64,000 nt of DNA, from the NCBI GenBank assembly GCA_023228325.1, contig JALOBK010000001.1, forward strand, positions 372,001 to 436,000, written 5' to 3'. Under the pieces are notes generated by a model. The model saw nothing but the letters and a program-made list of their open reading frames with translations, was not told the origin of the DNA and did no database searches. Numbering within the stretch: the stretch's first letter is position 1; each line of letters opens with the position of its first letter. A program made the translations under genes and the position numbers. The stretch is from a bacterium. Lineage in GTDB: Bacteria > Auribacterota > UBA6266. Of the stretch, positions 37,101 through 45,710 are shown in pieces.

Positions 37101-37299
37101 GCGGTTCTATAACATTTGTTTCAACATCCTGCGGGCTGGCTCCCGGATAAGTGGCAATAACAGAGATAACAGGCGATTCTATTTCGGGAAAGAGGTCTAC
37201 ACCTATTTTCGATACACTGTAAAGAGCGATTATAATTATCGCAAAAAATATCATTATATTGGTAATAGGCCTTTTAACGCCGAATTCCGGTAAATTCAT
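34159..37299 (-). CDS. RND efflux pump, inner-membrane transporter
   Basis: A 1046-residue AcrB/HAE1-type transporter driven by the proton gradient. First membrane helix (ITNIMIFFAIIIIALYSVSKIG), the porter-domain pattern ATYPGASPQDVETNV, and the helix-4 region VIALGMVVDGAIVVVDNITRHI with the proton-relay Asp pair, repeated in the second half as VVMLMGIVVNNAIVLISYINI. Two large periplasmic loops fit the length. Its adaptor, outer-membrane factor and MarR regulator are encoded upstream. The exported compound is unknown; charged motif wording suggests drug/lipid-type rather than metal. Confidence 0.95.
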   Translation of the reverse strand: MNLPEFGVKRPITNIMIFFAIIIIALYSVSKIGVDLFPEIESPVISVIATYPGASPQDVETNVIEPLENQLGTTPELDKITATCMEGVGVLQLKFNWGTDLNEASNDIRDRIELAKQYLPDIPDEMENPFIFKFNTANMPILQIGIQAKETYLDLYDMVDNRIVDQLKQLPGVGTVQIYGGYQRQINIWVDKKKLEAYDFSISDIGNILKAENITQPVGNLETGLTDYLVRVPGEFKNPNEIDRIILGEKNGRFVYLRDIARIEDGYMDMDMIVRINRSQGLILMVQKQVGTNTVQVAERVKSKLRELVDDFPPDVDFKIIFDTSEDIISSINTLKSNLGYGILLVILVVWFFLRSFKSSFIIALTIPFSLLMAFIYLFISGKTLNVISLSSLVIALGMVVDGAIVVVDNITRHIDRGERPKEASVYGTMEIFTSIAASTLTTVVVFGPLLFASGVVGIMFGELAAIVIITLIGSLFTCSTFTPMLCSKWFRRTFAAKESEPAKKNILSPIYYLSGKLFDSAETIYGKALSFSLNHRILVLFVFFLVFVSTLTLSGYIGSEFIPEEDSGDLRVTVELPVGTKVGETDKVASRVENIMDKFIPEKEFMFARSGTLPGIAAAFGRTTGTHICEAGVKTVKVIERKRSIWEMGQVVREQVEKIGGIIKLNLELGNPMTKMVTGGGGKSVQVEVLGDSFEKTGMVAEQIANVMREVDGAVDISISRELNRPEIDIEIDREKAAVLGLNAAAIGETLKTYIEGSIVSKYREEGDTYDIRVRLEEPYRQSIEDINNLVIVSQYTGQKIRLNNVAQARETYGPLEIERKNRERVLTVECNTYKRSMGEVVDDIKNEISKVAIPEGVSINFGGEAEEQKEAFQDLFVLLILGIVLVYMVMAAQFESFFDPFIVMFAIPFTFTGVIIAFVLTGTTLSIISFLGVVMLMGIVVNNAIVLISYINILRSRGNSVRDAIVNGCSDRLRPVLMTTFTTMIAMVPMAFFKGEGAEMWRPLGITMIGGLSVSSFVTLLFVPTIYGLFEMRKKKNNVEVKNA

Positions 37300-37303
37300 C
37301 CCG

Positions 37304-37540
37304 TTAAACCTTCCTTAATCCTGTTTTTGAGTACCGTTCTCTGCAATATGCGCCGTCCTTATTTAAACAGGCTTCGAAACAGACAAGCGGAAAAGAACGC
37401 TTATGTTCAGCCGACGCAATTAAAACCCGATTGTGTTCCCTGAACCTTTGTTTAAGGTTAGTAGCCGCACCCGTATAGAATCGGCCATTTTTCCTGTTTT
37501 GTAAAACACAGGTATAAAACCAGGGTTTAACGGGATTCAC
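37304..37540 (-). CDS. Small GIY-YIG domain protein
   Basis: A 78-residue single-domain GIY-YIG nuclease-like protein of the YhbQ/UvrC-N type: WFYTCVLQNRKNGRFYTGAAT with the two aromatic motifs, LKQRFREHN with the catalytic Arg, and a Glu in YCRERYSKTG. The start is GTG overlapping the adaptor stop (TAGTG). Somewhat shorter at the C-terminus than the usual 85-95 residues. It sits inside the efflux operon between adaptor and pump, where no nuclease is expected. Confidence 0.8.
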   Translation of the reverse strand: MNPVKPWFYTCVLQNRKNGRFYTGAATNLKQRFREHNRVLIASAEHKRSFPLVCFEACLNKDGAYCRERYSKTGLRKV

Positions 37541-38481
37541 TATTCTTCCCCTTCCGCGGAAACCCCTTCATCTATTGTCACTGTCCTGCCTTCTTTCAGT
37601 AACTGCTGTCCCATAACAACAACTTCATCCCCTTCGGAAAGCCCTTCCTTAACCCAGAAATACGGTCCGTTCCTGAAACCCAGTTTCACATTCTGCCTGT
37701 GAGCTTTGTCCTCCCTGATAACATACACATACGGATTTTCCCCGCCCCTCAGCGCTTCCTTCAAGATAACCGGCACGCCGGACTTACGGTCTATTATCAG
37801 ATTAATCCGGACAAACATACCCGGCCTGAGTAAATTATCTTTGTTATCTATCTTAATTTTCAGCGATGCTGTTCTTGTCTTTCGGTCTATGACAGGGCTT
37901 ATCTCCTTAACCTTTCCCCTGAATACCTTATCAGGGTACGAGTCTGTCGTAATCAAAGCTTCCTGTTCCAGGACAAGATCCGGATAATAGATTTCCGGGA
38001 TATTAAGTTTGGTTTCAACGCTGTCAATATCAACTATAACGGCAACTTCCGTCGAGGTATGCACCTGGTCACCCAGATCGACAAGAATTTCCCCGACTTT
38101 GCCGTCTATGGGGCTCTCAACCGGCGCCATTTCGTACTCAAACCCGATCTCATCCCTGTCAATCATGAATATGACTTCCCCTTTTTTGACAGATTCCCCT
38201 TCTTTCTTAAGTTGTTCGGCTATTTTCCCATCAACTTTCGGAAATACCTCGGCTTTATTGGCCGCCTCAATATCACCGACATAATCAAGCGTTCTCTCTA
38301 TATCAGCCGGTTCCACTTTCATAATCCTGACAGGCACAGGGGGCTCCTGTTTTTCAAGCTTTTCTTCCTTATACACGGCTTTTGTAATCAGGCCTCCCGT
38401 TTTCTGTATCAATCCTGTTTTATTTTCCGCCAGCAGACCGAGCGCAAAACAGCATACGGCAATAATAATTTTAGATTTCAT
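37540..38481 (-). CDS. RND efflux periplasmic adaptor (membrane fusion protein)
   Basis: A 313-residue adaptor: signal/anchor segment at the N-terminus, lipoyl-like halves (DYVGDIEAANKAEVFPKVDGKI and ESPIDGKVGEILVDLGDQVH), a beta-barrel part (VFRGKVKEISPVIDRKTRTASLKI) and a membrane-proximal domain. The alpha-hairpin between the lipoyl halves is very short, so docking to TolC differs from AcrA. Between tolC-like and GIY-YIG genes. Confidence 0.92.
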   Translation of the reverse strand: MKSKIIIAVCCFALGLLAENKTGLIQKTGGLITKAVYKEEKLEKQEPPVPVRIMKVEPADIERTLDYVGDIEAANKAEVFPKVDGKIAEQLKKEGESVKKGEVIFMIDRDEIGFEYEMAPVESPIDGKVGEILVDLGDQVHTSTEVAVIVDIDSVETKLNIPEIYYPDLVLEQEALITTDSYPDKVFRGKVKEISPVIDRKTRTASLKIKIDNKDNLLRPGMFVRINLIIDRKSGVPVILKEALRGGENPYVYVIREDKAHRQNVKLGFRNGPYFWVKEGLSEGDEVVVMGQQLLKEGRTVTIDEGVSAEGEE

Positions 38482-38492
38482 AAATAAACCCC

Positions 38493-40058
38493 TTATTCTT
38501 CCAGACGAACAGCATTTTTTATCAATGTCAGCCCCGTCGACTTATCAAGATTAATCAAGGCAATATGATACTCAATCAGGGCATTCATATAGTTTAACTT
38601 GGCTTCCGAAAGTTTGTCCTGATAATCAAGCATGTCATGGGTGCTTACCTGTCCCGCATCAAATCTTTTTTTCTGGGCATCATAGTTTTTTGTCTCGGTA
38701 TCCCTGAAAAGTTTCGCGGCATATACCTGCCGCTCCTGCACGCTGACTTCCCTTACTTTATCTCTGACATCCAGTATTATATTGTGTTCAAGATTTTTAA
38801 GCTGGAGCAGGGCAACCGCCTTTTCCAGCTCCTTTTTACGGAGATCCGCCCTTTCCCCGCCCCCCCAAGGTATCTTGAGAGTCACTCCCGCATACCAGTC
38901 CTTGTGCCTGTAATCTATATCTTCAAGCGCCTTCTGGACATCCTTGCCCAGGCCGTTAAGGCCGAAACTGCCTGTAAGGTCAAGTGTCGGGAGAGTAGCA
39001 TTTTTAGCGACCTTTATCCTTACATCGTTGTTCTTCAATGATATTGTCATCGATTTATAATCCGGCCTGTATTCAAAAGCATCTTTAAGAGAATCCTTTA
39101 TCGAAACATCGACAACAGAGAAATCAGGCTTATCGAGAAGTTCTATATCCGAATTCCAGGATTCCGGATCGGATATAATATTTGTAACCAGTTTCAGATT
39201 GTCTTCCGAACGCTTAACGGCCGCCTCGCTTTGTATAACGTATCTTTTTCTCTCCGCAACAGCGCTTTCGGACTCAAGAAGGTCAACCGAACTGATAAGC
39301 CCCTTTTCATATCTTTTCCTGTTTACTTCATATAATTCCCCGGCAAGCTTAAGATAGTCTTCCGCGATAAGATACGCCTCTTTCGCAAAAACACATTTAT
39401 AATACATTTCCTTGGCTTTTGAAATAACGTCTATGACGTTATTCCTGAAATCCTCGGCAGACATATCATAACTGTTCCTGGCAATTACGATATCGGCCAT
39501 ATTTATATCTATCCCGAAACCCCTGAGGAGCGGTTGTGTAACGGATATTCCCGCTTCGGAAGAATAGGAAGGGTTATAGAGAACACCGCTGGAATTCGTC
39601 TTATACCTGTTGTTCTCAAAAAACAGTTCGTATCTGGCGCCGGTAGGTATCATCCCTCCCACGGAAAAATCCAGATTCCCGTCTCTGAACGCACTTACAT
39701 CAGGTGTAACAAACCTTTCCAGCCCGGGCAGGTTAAGCCCCTCTAACTGGAACGGTTCCGTGTTGGACGGATAGGATCTGTCATGAAAATTGAAATCCGC
39801 AAGAAAATACGGTTCAAATACGGATTTTGCGTAATTGATGTCTTCCGTCTTCAATTCAGGGTATATACGGCTTATCTTTATATCAAGATTGTTTTCCAGC
39901 GAAAGGCTGATGCAATCCTGGATTCTCATACCATATTTTTCACCGCTGTCCGCATTGGCGATAAAAATCTCTTTATCAAAATCATCGGATGTCTTGATGT
40001 CCTCAGCCGCGGCAAAAGAACATACAAGAATAAAAATCATTAAAAGTAAACGCTTCAC
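38493..40058 (-). CDS. TolC-like outer-membrane efflux protein
   Basis: A 521-residue exported protein (signal 1-18) with two OEP repeats (SLENNLDIKISRIYPELKTEDINYAKSVFEPYF and FEYRPDYKSMTISLKNNDVRIKVAKNATLPTLDLTGSFG) and long coiled-coil helices (VNRKRYEKGLISSVDLLESESAVAERK). Outer-membrane exit duct for the pump. GTG start in a GTGA overlap with marR. Confidence 0.93.
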   Translation of the reverse strand: MKRLLLMIFILVCSFAAAEDIKTSDDFDKEIFIANADSGEKYGMRIQDCISLSLENNLDIKISRIYPELKTEDINYAKSVFEPYFLADFNFHDRSYPSNTEPFQLEGLNLPGLERFVTPDVSAFRDGNLDFSVGGMIPTGARYELFFENNRYKTNSSGVLYNPSYSSEAGISVTQPLLRGFGIDINMADIVIARNSYDMSAEDFRNNVIDVISKAKEMYYKCVFAKEAYLIAEDYLKLAGELYEVNRKRYEKGLISSVDLLESESAVAERKRYVIQSEAAVKRSEDNLKLVTNIISDPESWNSDIELLDKPDFSVVDVSIKDSLKDAFEYRPDYKSMTISLKNNDVRIKVAKNATLPTLDLTGSFGLNGLGKDVQKALEDIDYRHKDWYAGVTLKIPWGGGERADLRKKELEKAVALLQLKNLEHNIILDVRDKVREVSVQERQVYAAKLFRDTETKNYDAQKKRFDAGQVSTHDMLDYQDKLSEAKLNYMNALIEYHIALINLDKSTGLTLIKNAVRLEE

Positions 40059-40522
40059 TTTGTTTTCCCGGTTTTGTTATGCTTTTTATGCTCATCTATA
40101 TCTTTCGATATTTCATACAGGATTTCATAAGCCCTGCGGAATCTTTCCCTGTTCGAAGGAGTAATTATCTTAAAAATATTCCTGAAATGTTCCTTCACTT
40201 TCCTGTGAAAGTCTTCAATGAACTTTTTGCCTTTCTGCCCCACGCTGATGATAACCTGTCTTCTGTTTTTTTCATTCAACTCCCTTTTTAAGTATCCTTC
40301 ATTCACCATCTTATCAACTATCTCCGAGGCAGTGCTCGCGGCCATACCCAGCGCCGAGCTTAATTTTACCAAAGTGCAGCTCCCCATATAATCGACATTT
40401 ATAAGAACCCTCATATGGTTAAGAGGTATATCCATGCTTCTGGAAAACGCAGAGCTCACGGAGTGATACGACCTCATCATATGAGGGAATATTTCCGTAA
40501 CCCTTTTCAAGCTTTCATCCAT
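40055..40522 (-). CDS. MarR-family transcriptional regulator
   Basis: A 155-residue winged-helix repressor (CTLVKLSSALGMAASTASEIVDKMVNEGYLKRELNEKNRRQVIISV, with the NRR wing). First gene of the efflux operon, coupled by GTGA to tolC. A 15-base palindrome sits in its promoter. Probably relieved by the pump substrate. Confidence 0.92.
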   Translation of the reverse strand: MDESLKRVTEIFPHMMRSYHSVSSAFSRSMDIPLNHMRVLINVDYMGSCTLVKLSSALGMAASTASEIVDKMVNEGYLKRELNEKNRRQVIISVGQKGKKFIEDFHRKVKEHFRNIFKIITPSNRERFRRAYEILYEISKDIDEHKKHNKTGKTK

Positions 40523-40544
40523 ATATCATACCTTCTGATTCCGA

Positions 40545-40570
40545 ATTATACTATTATCGAATTATTCGAT
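40545..40570 (-). promoter_or_regulatory. marR promoter -10 with adjoining palindromic operator
   Basis: Minus-strand TATAAT (40550-40545), preceded in the spacer by ATCGAAT-A-ATTCGAT (40556-40570), a perfect 7-bp inverted repeat of the size MarR proteins bind. No convincing -35. Position fits autorepression. Confidence 0.75.
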
Positions 40571-40646
40571 TTTAGAAATATTTATCACATAAGATAACTT
40601 AAGTCAAGCTTTTTTACGATTGGACAGTTCAGGGGCAATGTAAAAA

Positions 40647-42440
40647 TTATCTCTTTTTCCGCGGGTTGATAAGCGACTTGCCGCCGAAGCCGATGAGGTC
40701 TTTTCTTTTACATGTGACAAGCGCTTTTTCCACCAGATTTCTGTTCGATGCCCTGTTAAAATGCGCAAGCGCCCTTTGCAGCGCCTTTTCATGATTATTG
40801 GACGGCACATGTAATTTCTGTCCGGTAAAAGGATCCAATCCCGTATAATACATGCAGGTTGAAATACTGCCCGGGGTAGGAGTGAACTCCTGGATCGAAT
40901 CAGGAATAAAATGTGTTTTTTTGAAATAAAGGGCAAGTTCGAGCATGTCTTCCACGGCGCATCCGGGATGGGCGGATATATAGTAAGGGATAAGGAACTG
41001 TTTCCTGCCTATTTTTCTGTTAATTGATTTAAACTTTTCCGCAAAATCAAGATACAGCTTAAAATGCGGTTTTTTCATTATTTTAAGCACCCGCTCGGAA
41101 ATGTGTTCGGGCGCAACCCTTAACTGCCCGCTTATATGGCCGTTACATATGAATTCAAGATACCCGCTTTTTTCATCGCGGAGTATCAGGTCATATCTCA
41201 AACCTGAAGTTATAAAAACATTTTTCACGCCGGGAATTTTTTTTATCTTATCAAGCAGGCGTATTTGCGGCATATGATCAAAATCGAGGTTTCCGCAGAT
41301 TTCAGGGAATAGGCATCCCCTCTCCGCGCAATGAGCATCCTTCCTGATCTTACAGCCCATCTTATACATATTGGATGTAGGCCCGGAAAGGACATGCACT
41401 GTCCCTCGAAAATCATGCCTTTTAGACAATTTAACTATCTCATTTAAAATAGAATCTTCACTTCTGTTCTGAATAACTTTTCCCTGCATTACGGGAATGG
41501 AACAATAAGAACATTCTCCGAAACAGCCCCTGTGGCTCGTAACGGACCATTTTACGGATTCAAGCGCGGGTATGGGGCTTTTATAAACGGGATGGGGATC
41601 CCGCGTGTAAGGAAGAGAATAGATATAATCCATCTCGATCTCAGTCAGGGGCTGAGCCGGTTCATTTTGCACGACATATCTTGCATCGTATTTTTGCGCA
41701 ACCGGCCTGGTTTTTTCCCCGCAGCAGGAATTGGCGCTGATGATCCTAAAGGCTTCCGCAAATTTTCTTTTATCGGAAACAACTTCATTGAATTCCGGAG
41801 TAAGAATGATGTTCCCGGGAAGATTTTTAGAGATATAAGCAATCCCGTCAATATCATATAAAGAGGTTTTATCTTTTCCTGAATCCAGCCTCTGGGCCAT
41901 TTCAAGTATCTGGCTTTCCCCCATCCCATATACTATAAAATCCGCTTTTGAATCCACCAATATTGATTTACGGACCTTGTTTTCCCAGTAATCATAATGA
42001 GCAAAACGTCTCAGGCTGGCTTCGACCCCTCCCAGAACAATGGGAACATCCTTATAAGCCCGGCGGCAAAGATTACTGTAAACTATACATGCCCTGTCAG
42101 GCCGTTTTCCGTACTCGCCTCCGCAGGAAAAGACATCGGAATTTCTTCTTTTCCCGGGTCTCGAATAATTATTAAGCATTGAATCTATATTCCCCGAACT
42201 GATACCGACAAAAAGCCGCGGCTTCCCGAATACTTCAACTGAACTGTTATCTCTCCAGTCAGGCTGCGGTATAATTCCGACTTTAAAACCGGAATCTGCT
42301 AATATCCGGCCTATAACAGCGACACCGAATGACGGATGATCGACATAAGCATCCCCGCTGATAAGTAAAACATCCAGTTCGTTCCATCCGGCTTCAAGAG
42401 CTTCTTTTCCGGTTACAGGCAGTATATATGGATGTTTCAC
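40647..42440 (-). CDS. YgiQ-family radical SAM protein
   Basis: A 597-residue radical-SAM enzyme of the YgiQ type: N-terminal YgiQ domain (ELDVLLISGDAYVDHPSFGVAVIGRIL), then the SAM core with RGCFGECSYCSI holding the [4Fe-4S] cysteines, followed by SGPTSNMYKMGC and APEHISERVLKIMKKP. The reaction of this family is unknown. The C-terminus is about 100 residues shorter than in E. coli, as in many anaerobes. GTG start in a GTGA overlap with the carboxypeptidase gene. Confidence 0.92.
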   Translation of the reverse strand: MKHPYILPVTGKEALEAGWNELDVLLISGDAYVDHPSFGVAVIGRILADSGFKVGIIPQPDWRDNSSVEVFGKPRLFVGISSGNIDSMLNNYSRPGKRRNSDVFSCGGEYGKRPDRACIVYSNLCRRAYKDVPIVLGGVEASLRRFAHYDYWENKVRKSILVDSKADFIVYGMGESQILEMAQRLDSGKDKTSLYDIDGIAYISKNLPGNIILTPEFNEVVSDKRKFAEAFRIISANSCCGEKTRPVAQKYDARYVVQNEPAQPLTEIEMDYIYSLPYTRDPHPVYKSPIPALESVKWSVTSHRGCFGECSYCSIPVMQGKVIQNRSEDSILNEIVKLSKRHDFRGTVHVLSGPTSNMYKMGCKIRKDAHCAERGCLFPEICGNLDFDHMPQIRLLDKIKKIPGVKNVFITSGLRYDLILRDEKSGYLEFICNGHISGQLRVAPEHISERVLKIMKKPHFKLYLDFAEKFKSINRKIGRKQFLIPYYISAHPGCAVEDMLELALYFKKTHFIPDSIQEFTPTPGSISTCMYYTGLDPFTGQKLHVPSNNHEKALQRALAHFNRASNRNLVEKALVTCKRKDLIGFGGKSLINPRKKR

Positions 42441-43480
42441 AGTATTTCCCCGTTTCTGAAATATTTTTTCATGGATTCCCAGGTTTTATCATTGATATCA
42501 CCTGTTACCTGCAAACTGTTTTTCTTCTGGAACTTCCTGACGGCTTTTGCCGTTAAACTGCCTTTGATGCCATCAACAGGGCCCGGGTCGCAACCGGCTC
42601 TTTTAAGGAATATCTGCGCATTTCGTATATTCCTCCTGACATTTGAATTTTTATCTAATTCTATGGTTTCTATCCCGAAAGAGCAGTCAAGCAGCTGTAT
42701 AAGGTCACTCCATACGGGACGATCACACTTAAGTAAAACAACTATGATTTTTTTTCCGCCATATTCCGCAAATCCCGCATAGCAATGGCCGGCTTCCCTG
42801 GTAAAACCCGTTTTCCCTATTGCAAAACCGGGATACTGCCAGGCAAAACGACTGTGATTATTAATGCTTATTTGCCTTGCTTTTTTTAAACTATCCATGT
42901 CTTCGGGATTTTCGGTGTATACGGCAATTTTATCGTTCTTCTTTCCCATCACTTCAATAAAATAGGGTGTTTTAACGCATTCCCGGACAATTAAGGCAAG
43001 ATCTTTCGCTGTCGTGTATTGTCCCTCTCCCGGAAGCCCGTTAGGGTTTACGAAATAAGAATCAACAGCGCCGATACGGCGGCAAAAAACATTCATATCC
43101 TTTACAAAATCGCTTTCCGAACCCGATGCCTTTTCCGCAATAACGACAGCGGCATTATTCGCGGATTCAAGCAACAAAGCCTTCAGCAGAGCATCCACCG
43201 TGAGAATATCCCCTTCTCTGATGTCAATTCCTGAAGGGGGAACCGCCGCAGCCAGCGAAGAAACCCGGGCGTAATCATAAAGTTTTAATCTTTCCAAAGC
43301 CAGAAGGAATGTCACAAGTTTTACAGTGGAAGCAGGATAAAGCTTACGTCCGCTGTTTTTTTCGAATAACAGCACCCCTGTATCGGCCTCAACAATAATG
43401 GCGGATTTCGCCGTTACAGAAGGCCATGCGACACAGGCAGTGCATAAAGATATGAGCAATATCAATAAAAGATATTTCAT
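42437..43480 (-). CDS. D-alanyl-D-alanine carboxypeptidase with peptidoglycan-binding domain
   Basis: A 347-residue exported penicillin-binding protein of peptidase family S11: signal peptide (1-19), SxxK at Ser51-Lys54 (PASTVK), SxN at 106-108 (SANN), KTG at 223-225. A PG_binding_1 domain follows at about 288-345 (LKRAGCDPGPVDGIKGSLTAKAVRKFQKK). Trims the terminal D-Ala of peptidoglycan stems. The DacF-like C-terminal membrane helix is absent; the peptidoglycan-binding domain replaces it. A perfect minus-strand TATAAT (43553-43548) upstream overlaps a LacI-type operator by one or two bases. Confidence 0.92.
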   Translation of the reverse strand: MKYLLLILLISLCTACVAWPSVTAKSAIIVEADTGVLLFEKNSGRKLYPASTVKLVTFLLALERLKLYDYARVSSLAAAVPPSGIDIREGDILTVDALLKALLLESANNAAVVIAEKASGSESDFVKDMNVFCRRIGAVDSYFVNPNGLPGEGQYTTAKDLALIVRECVKTPYFIEVMGKKNDKIAVYTENPEDMDSLKKARQISINNHSRFAWQYPGFAIGKTGFTREAGHCYAGFAEYGGKKIIVVLLKCDRPVWSDLIQLLDCSFGIETIELDKNSNVRRNIRNAQIFLKRAGCDPGPVDGIKGSLTAKAVRKFQKKNSLQVTGDINDKTWESMKKYFRNGEIL

Positions 43481-43533
43481 ATCCGAATATTATTAGCAGA
43501 TATGAATATATTAATAAACCAAAAAATCGAGGC

Positions 43534-43567
43534 TTGACATTTAAAACATTATATGTTAACGTTAACA
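43534..43567 (+). promoter_or_regulatory. LacI-type operator O1 at a divergent promoter region
   Basis: Perfect palindrome TGTTAACGTTAACA at 43554-43567. It touches a minus-strand TATAAT (43553-43548) facing the carboxypeptidase, and is 14 bases after a plus-strand TTGACA (43534-43539). Same sequence as O2 but for one base, 204 bp away. Confidence 0.82.
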
Positions 43568-43737
43568 ACAAATAGGGTATTCTGCTAACTTTCAACTATC
43601 CAACCCTCCCCCCAGAAGGTTGTTGAGAAAGGGGTACCCTATCTAATTCTTTTTATCAGATTAGCCGCTTTTATTACCGGCCAACAAGATGATTTTTCCA
43701 AAGACATATCCAACAAAAATAATTATTCAAAAATAAC
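43568..43737 (+). other. Leader region with possible RNA structure, no gene
   Basis: Between the two operators. ATAGGGTA (43572-43579) can pair with TACCCTAT (43635-43642), enclosing an inner hairpin CAACC (43601-43605)/GGTTG (43618-43622). No open frame with a ribosome binding site was seen. Could be a transcribed leader from the TTGACA at 43534. Confidence 0.45.
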
Positions 43738-43771
43738 TTGAAATCTTGTTAAAAATGTGTTATCGTTAACA
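43738..43771 (+). promoter_or_regulatory. lacI-type gene promoter with operator O2
   Basis: TTGAAA (43738-43743), 17 bases, TATCGT (43761-43766); the near-perfect palindrome TGTTATCGTTAACA (43758-43771) covers the -10. Binding of the regulator would repress its own gene and all genes behind it. Confidence 0.82.
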
Positions 43772-43799
43772 TAGATAATAACATTCGCAGGGAATTATT

Positions 43800-44810
43800 A
43801 TGGCTACAATTTCCGATATCTCAAAAAAGACGGGGTATTCAATAATGACGGTATCCCGCGTGATAAATAATTCCAAAAATGTTTCGGAAAAAGCAAGAAA
43901 AGCCATTGCAACAGCCGTCAAAGACTTCAATTATACTCCTAATTCAGCCGCGAGAAGGCTTGTAAAACAGAAATCACAGACTATAGGCCTTATAATCACA
44001 TATGAACAGATTTTTTCCTCATATTATTTTCTCACAATAATGAAAGGGATCGAAGAAAAACTCGAAAAGACGGATTACAACCTGATTATGTACGCGTCCA
44101 ACTCTCCCAACGTATCTTCCGAAACAAAACTTCTGAACCTTATCAACCAGAAATTTATCGACGGGTTTCTTGTTATCGCCCCCTCAAAAGATGAATTTTT
44201 CATGAAAACCCTGCACACAAATAAAATACCGACGGTAATCATCGGCGCAAGTTATCCTTTCTTCAACTGTGTCGATGTGGATAACAACAAAGCAACTTTT
44301 CTCGGGATCGAATACTTAATAAAAAAGGGCCACAAATCCATAGGCATGATACGCGGCACAAAAAACAGATACGACGCTATAGAGAGAGAAAAAGCTTTTA
44401 TTGAATGCCTCGGAAAAAACGGGCTTGAAATAAATAAAAAATGGTTTATAGACGGGCATTTTGAATACCGTCATGCGCATCTCAACACCTTAAAGCTTCT
44501 GGATGAAGGGACTTTACCTACGGCGCTGTTTGCCGCTAACGATCTTATGGCGATAGGCTCCATAGACGCATTACATTCACGCAACATCAAGATCCCCGGA
44601 GACATTTCAATAATAGGATTTGATGATATCGACCTCGCAAAATTAATACAACCGCCTTTGACAACCGTCAGGCAACCGCTTTATAATATGGGAGAGGCCG
44701 CAGCTTCAAGAATAGTCGAACTTGTTGAGAAAGGCGCCAAAAAAACCGCTTCCCAGACAATAAGAATGGACACCGAGATAGTGGAAAGAGAAAGCGTGAG
44801 AAAATTATGA
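43800..44810 (+). CDS. LacI-family transcriptional regulator
   Basis: A 336-residue repressor: LacI helix-turn-helix with hinge ([23 protein letters not shown]...[27 protein letters not shown]), then the periplasmic-binding-protein-like effector domain ([26 protein letters not shown]). Effector probably a sugar. It starts a run with two pseudopilins, GH2 and two small secreted proteins, coupled by ATGA to the first. Operators O1 and O2 lie just upstream. Confidence 0.95.
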   Translation: MATISDISKKTGYSIMTVSRVINNSKNVSEKARKAIATAVKDFNYTPNSAARRLVKQKSQTIGLIITYEQIFSSYYFLTIMKGIEEKLEKTDYNLIMYASNSPNVSSETKLLNLINQKFIDGFLVIAPSKDEFFMKTLHTNKIPTVIIGASYPFFNCVDVDNNKATFLGIEYLIKKGHKSIGMIRGTKNRYDAIEREKAFIECLGKNGLEINKKWFIDGHFEYRHAHLNTLKLLDEGTLPTALFAANDLMAIGSIDALHSRNIKIPGDISIIGFDDIDLAKLIQPPLTTVRQPLYNMGEAAASRIVELVEKGAKKTASQTIRMDTEIVERESVRKL

Positions 44811-45655
44811 TTAAAAAGAAAAAAATCTTTTCGTTCTCTTGCTCAAATTTTCATCTTAAGGGGTTCACCCCGTTAGAAAACTATCATATGGGAGAAAGAA
44901 GTTGCGCCGGCAGAAACAAAGATAAACGCTTTTACAAAACAGGCTCTGATTTAAAAACCACCGTAAAAAAGAATTCTCTAATGGGGTTCACTCTTATAGA
45001 ACTGCTCGTGGTAATAGCGATAATAGCGATTCTCGCGGGACTTCTTCTCCCTGTCTTAAAAAGAGCAAGGGAACATTCATATGTCGCGTTGTGCCACTCC
45101 AACTTAAAACAAATCGGCAATGCAATTTATATGTATTCTCTCGATTATAGAGACCTTTTTCCTATTGCTATAACATTCTCATGGGAACCTGAAGATTCAG
45201 GAGGTTCATGGATACCCAATCCAAACCCGGGAGGAGGAAATGAAAGGTGGATTCAAGATGTGTTAATCCCCTATCTGCACGGGGCTGTGGGAGATATGGG
45301 AGACATATGGAAATGCAGAGGACAGAGTGAGGCGGCTAAAACCATGTTTAATGAAACCGGGTACAGGTATAATTACTGGTTCGCTATGGGCGGCGGAACA
45401 GCATCAAACCAGACAGGCAGAGGCGGCCGCAAAATCGATTCGGTTCCCAAACCGACCGACGCTGTATTGGTTTATGATGTAGCCTTCGGAGATTGGGATA
45501 ACCCGGGACAGCCGGCGCTACCCCATTATGGTATAAACGTTCTATATGTCGACGGTCATATAGATTTTGTACCGGATAAGATATATTTTCAACAGGAAAT
45601 AGATAATGACGCGGAGCCTTTTAACAGCCCTTTCAGGAGCAATGGCTGGCATTAA
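44807..45655 (+). CDS. Pseudopilin-like protein with long leader and second signal remnant
   Basis: A 282-residue protein with a type IV prepilin N-terminus: [31 protein letters not shown] at about 59-88, with cleavage expected after Gly60. The H-X9-DG type C-terminus ([16 protein letters not shown]) is that of PVC-type pseudopilins. The leader is about 60 residues and carries an earlier KGFTPLEN (18-25), which looks like a decayed copy of the same signal. Translation is coupled to lacI by ATGA. Likely exported and placed in a pseudopilus or outer surface; the bulky head could bind glycan. Confidence 0.82.
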   Translation: MIKKKKIFSFSCSNFHLKGFTPLENYHMGERSCAGRNKDKRFYKTGSDLKTTVKKNSLMGFTLIELLVVIAIIAILAGLLLPVLKRAREHSYVALCHSNLKQIGNAIYMYSLDYRDLFPIAITFSWEPEDSGGSWIPNPNPGGGNERWIQDVLIPYLHGAVGDMGDIWKCRGQSEAAKTMFNETGYRYNYWFAMGGGTASNQTGRGGRKIDSVPKPTDAVLVYDVAFGDWDNPGQPALPHYGINVLYVDGHIDFVPDKIYFQQEIDNDAEPFNSPFRSNGWH

Positions 45656-45710
45656 AATTTGACGCGCATACAGGATTAAAATACAGCGTCAGAAAAGGGA
45701 TAATTACAGT

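Noticed and set aside
40604..40936. 110-residue minus-strand frame near the YgiQ end
   Set aside because: Shifted-frame shadow of the YgiQ C-terminus.
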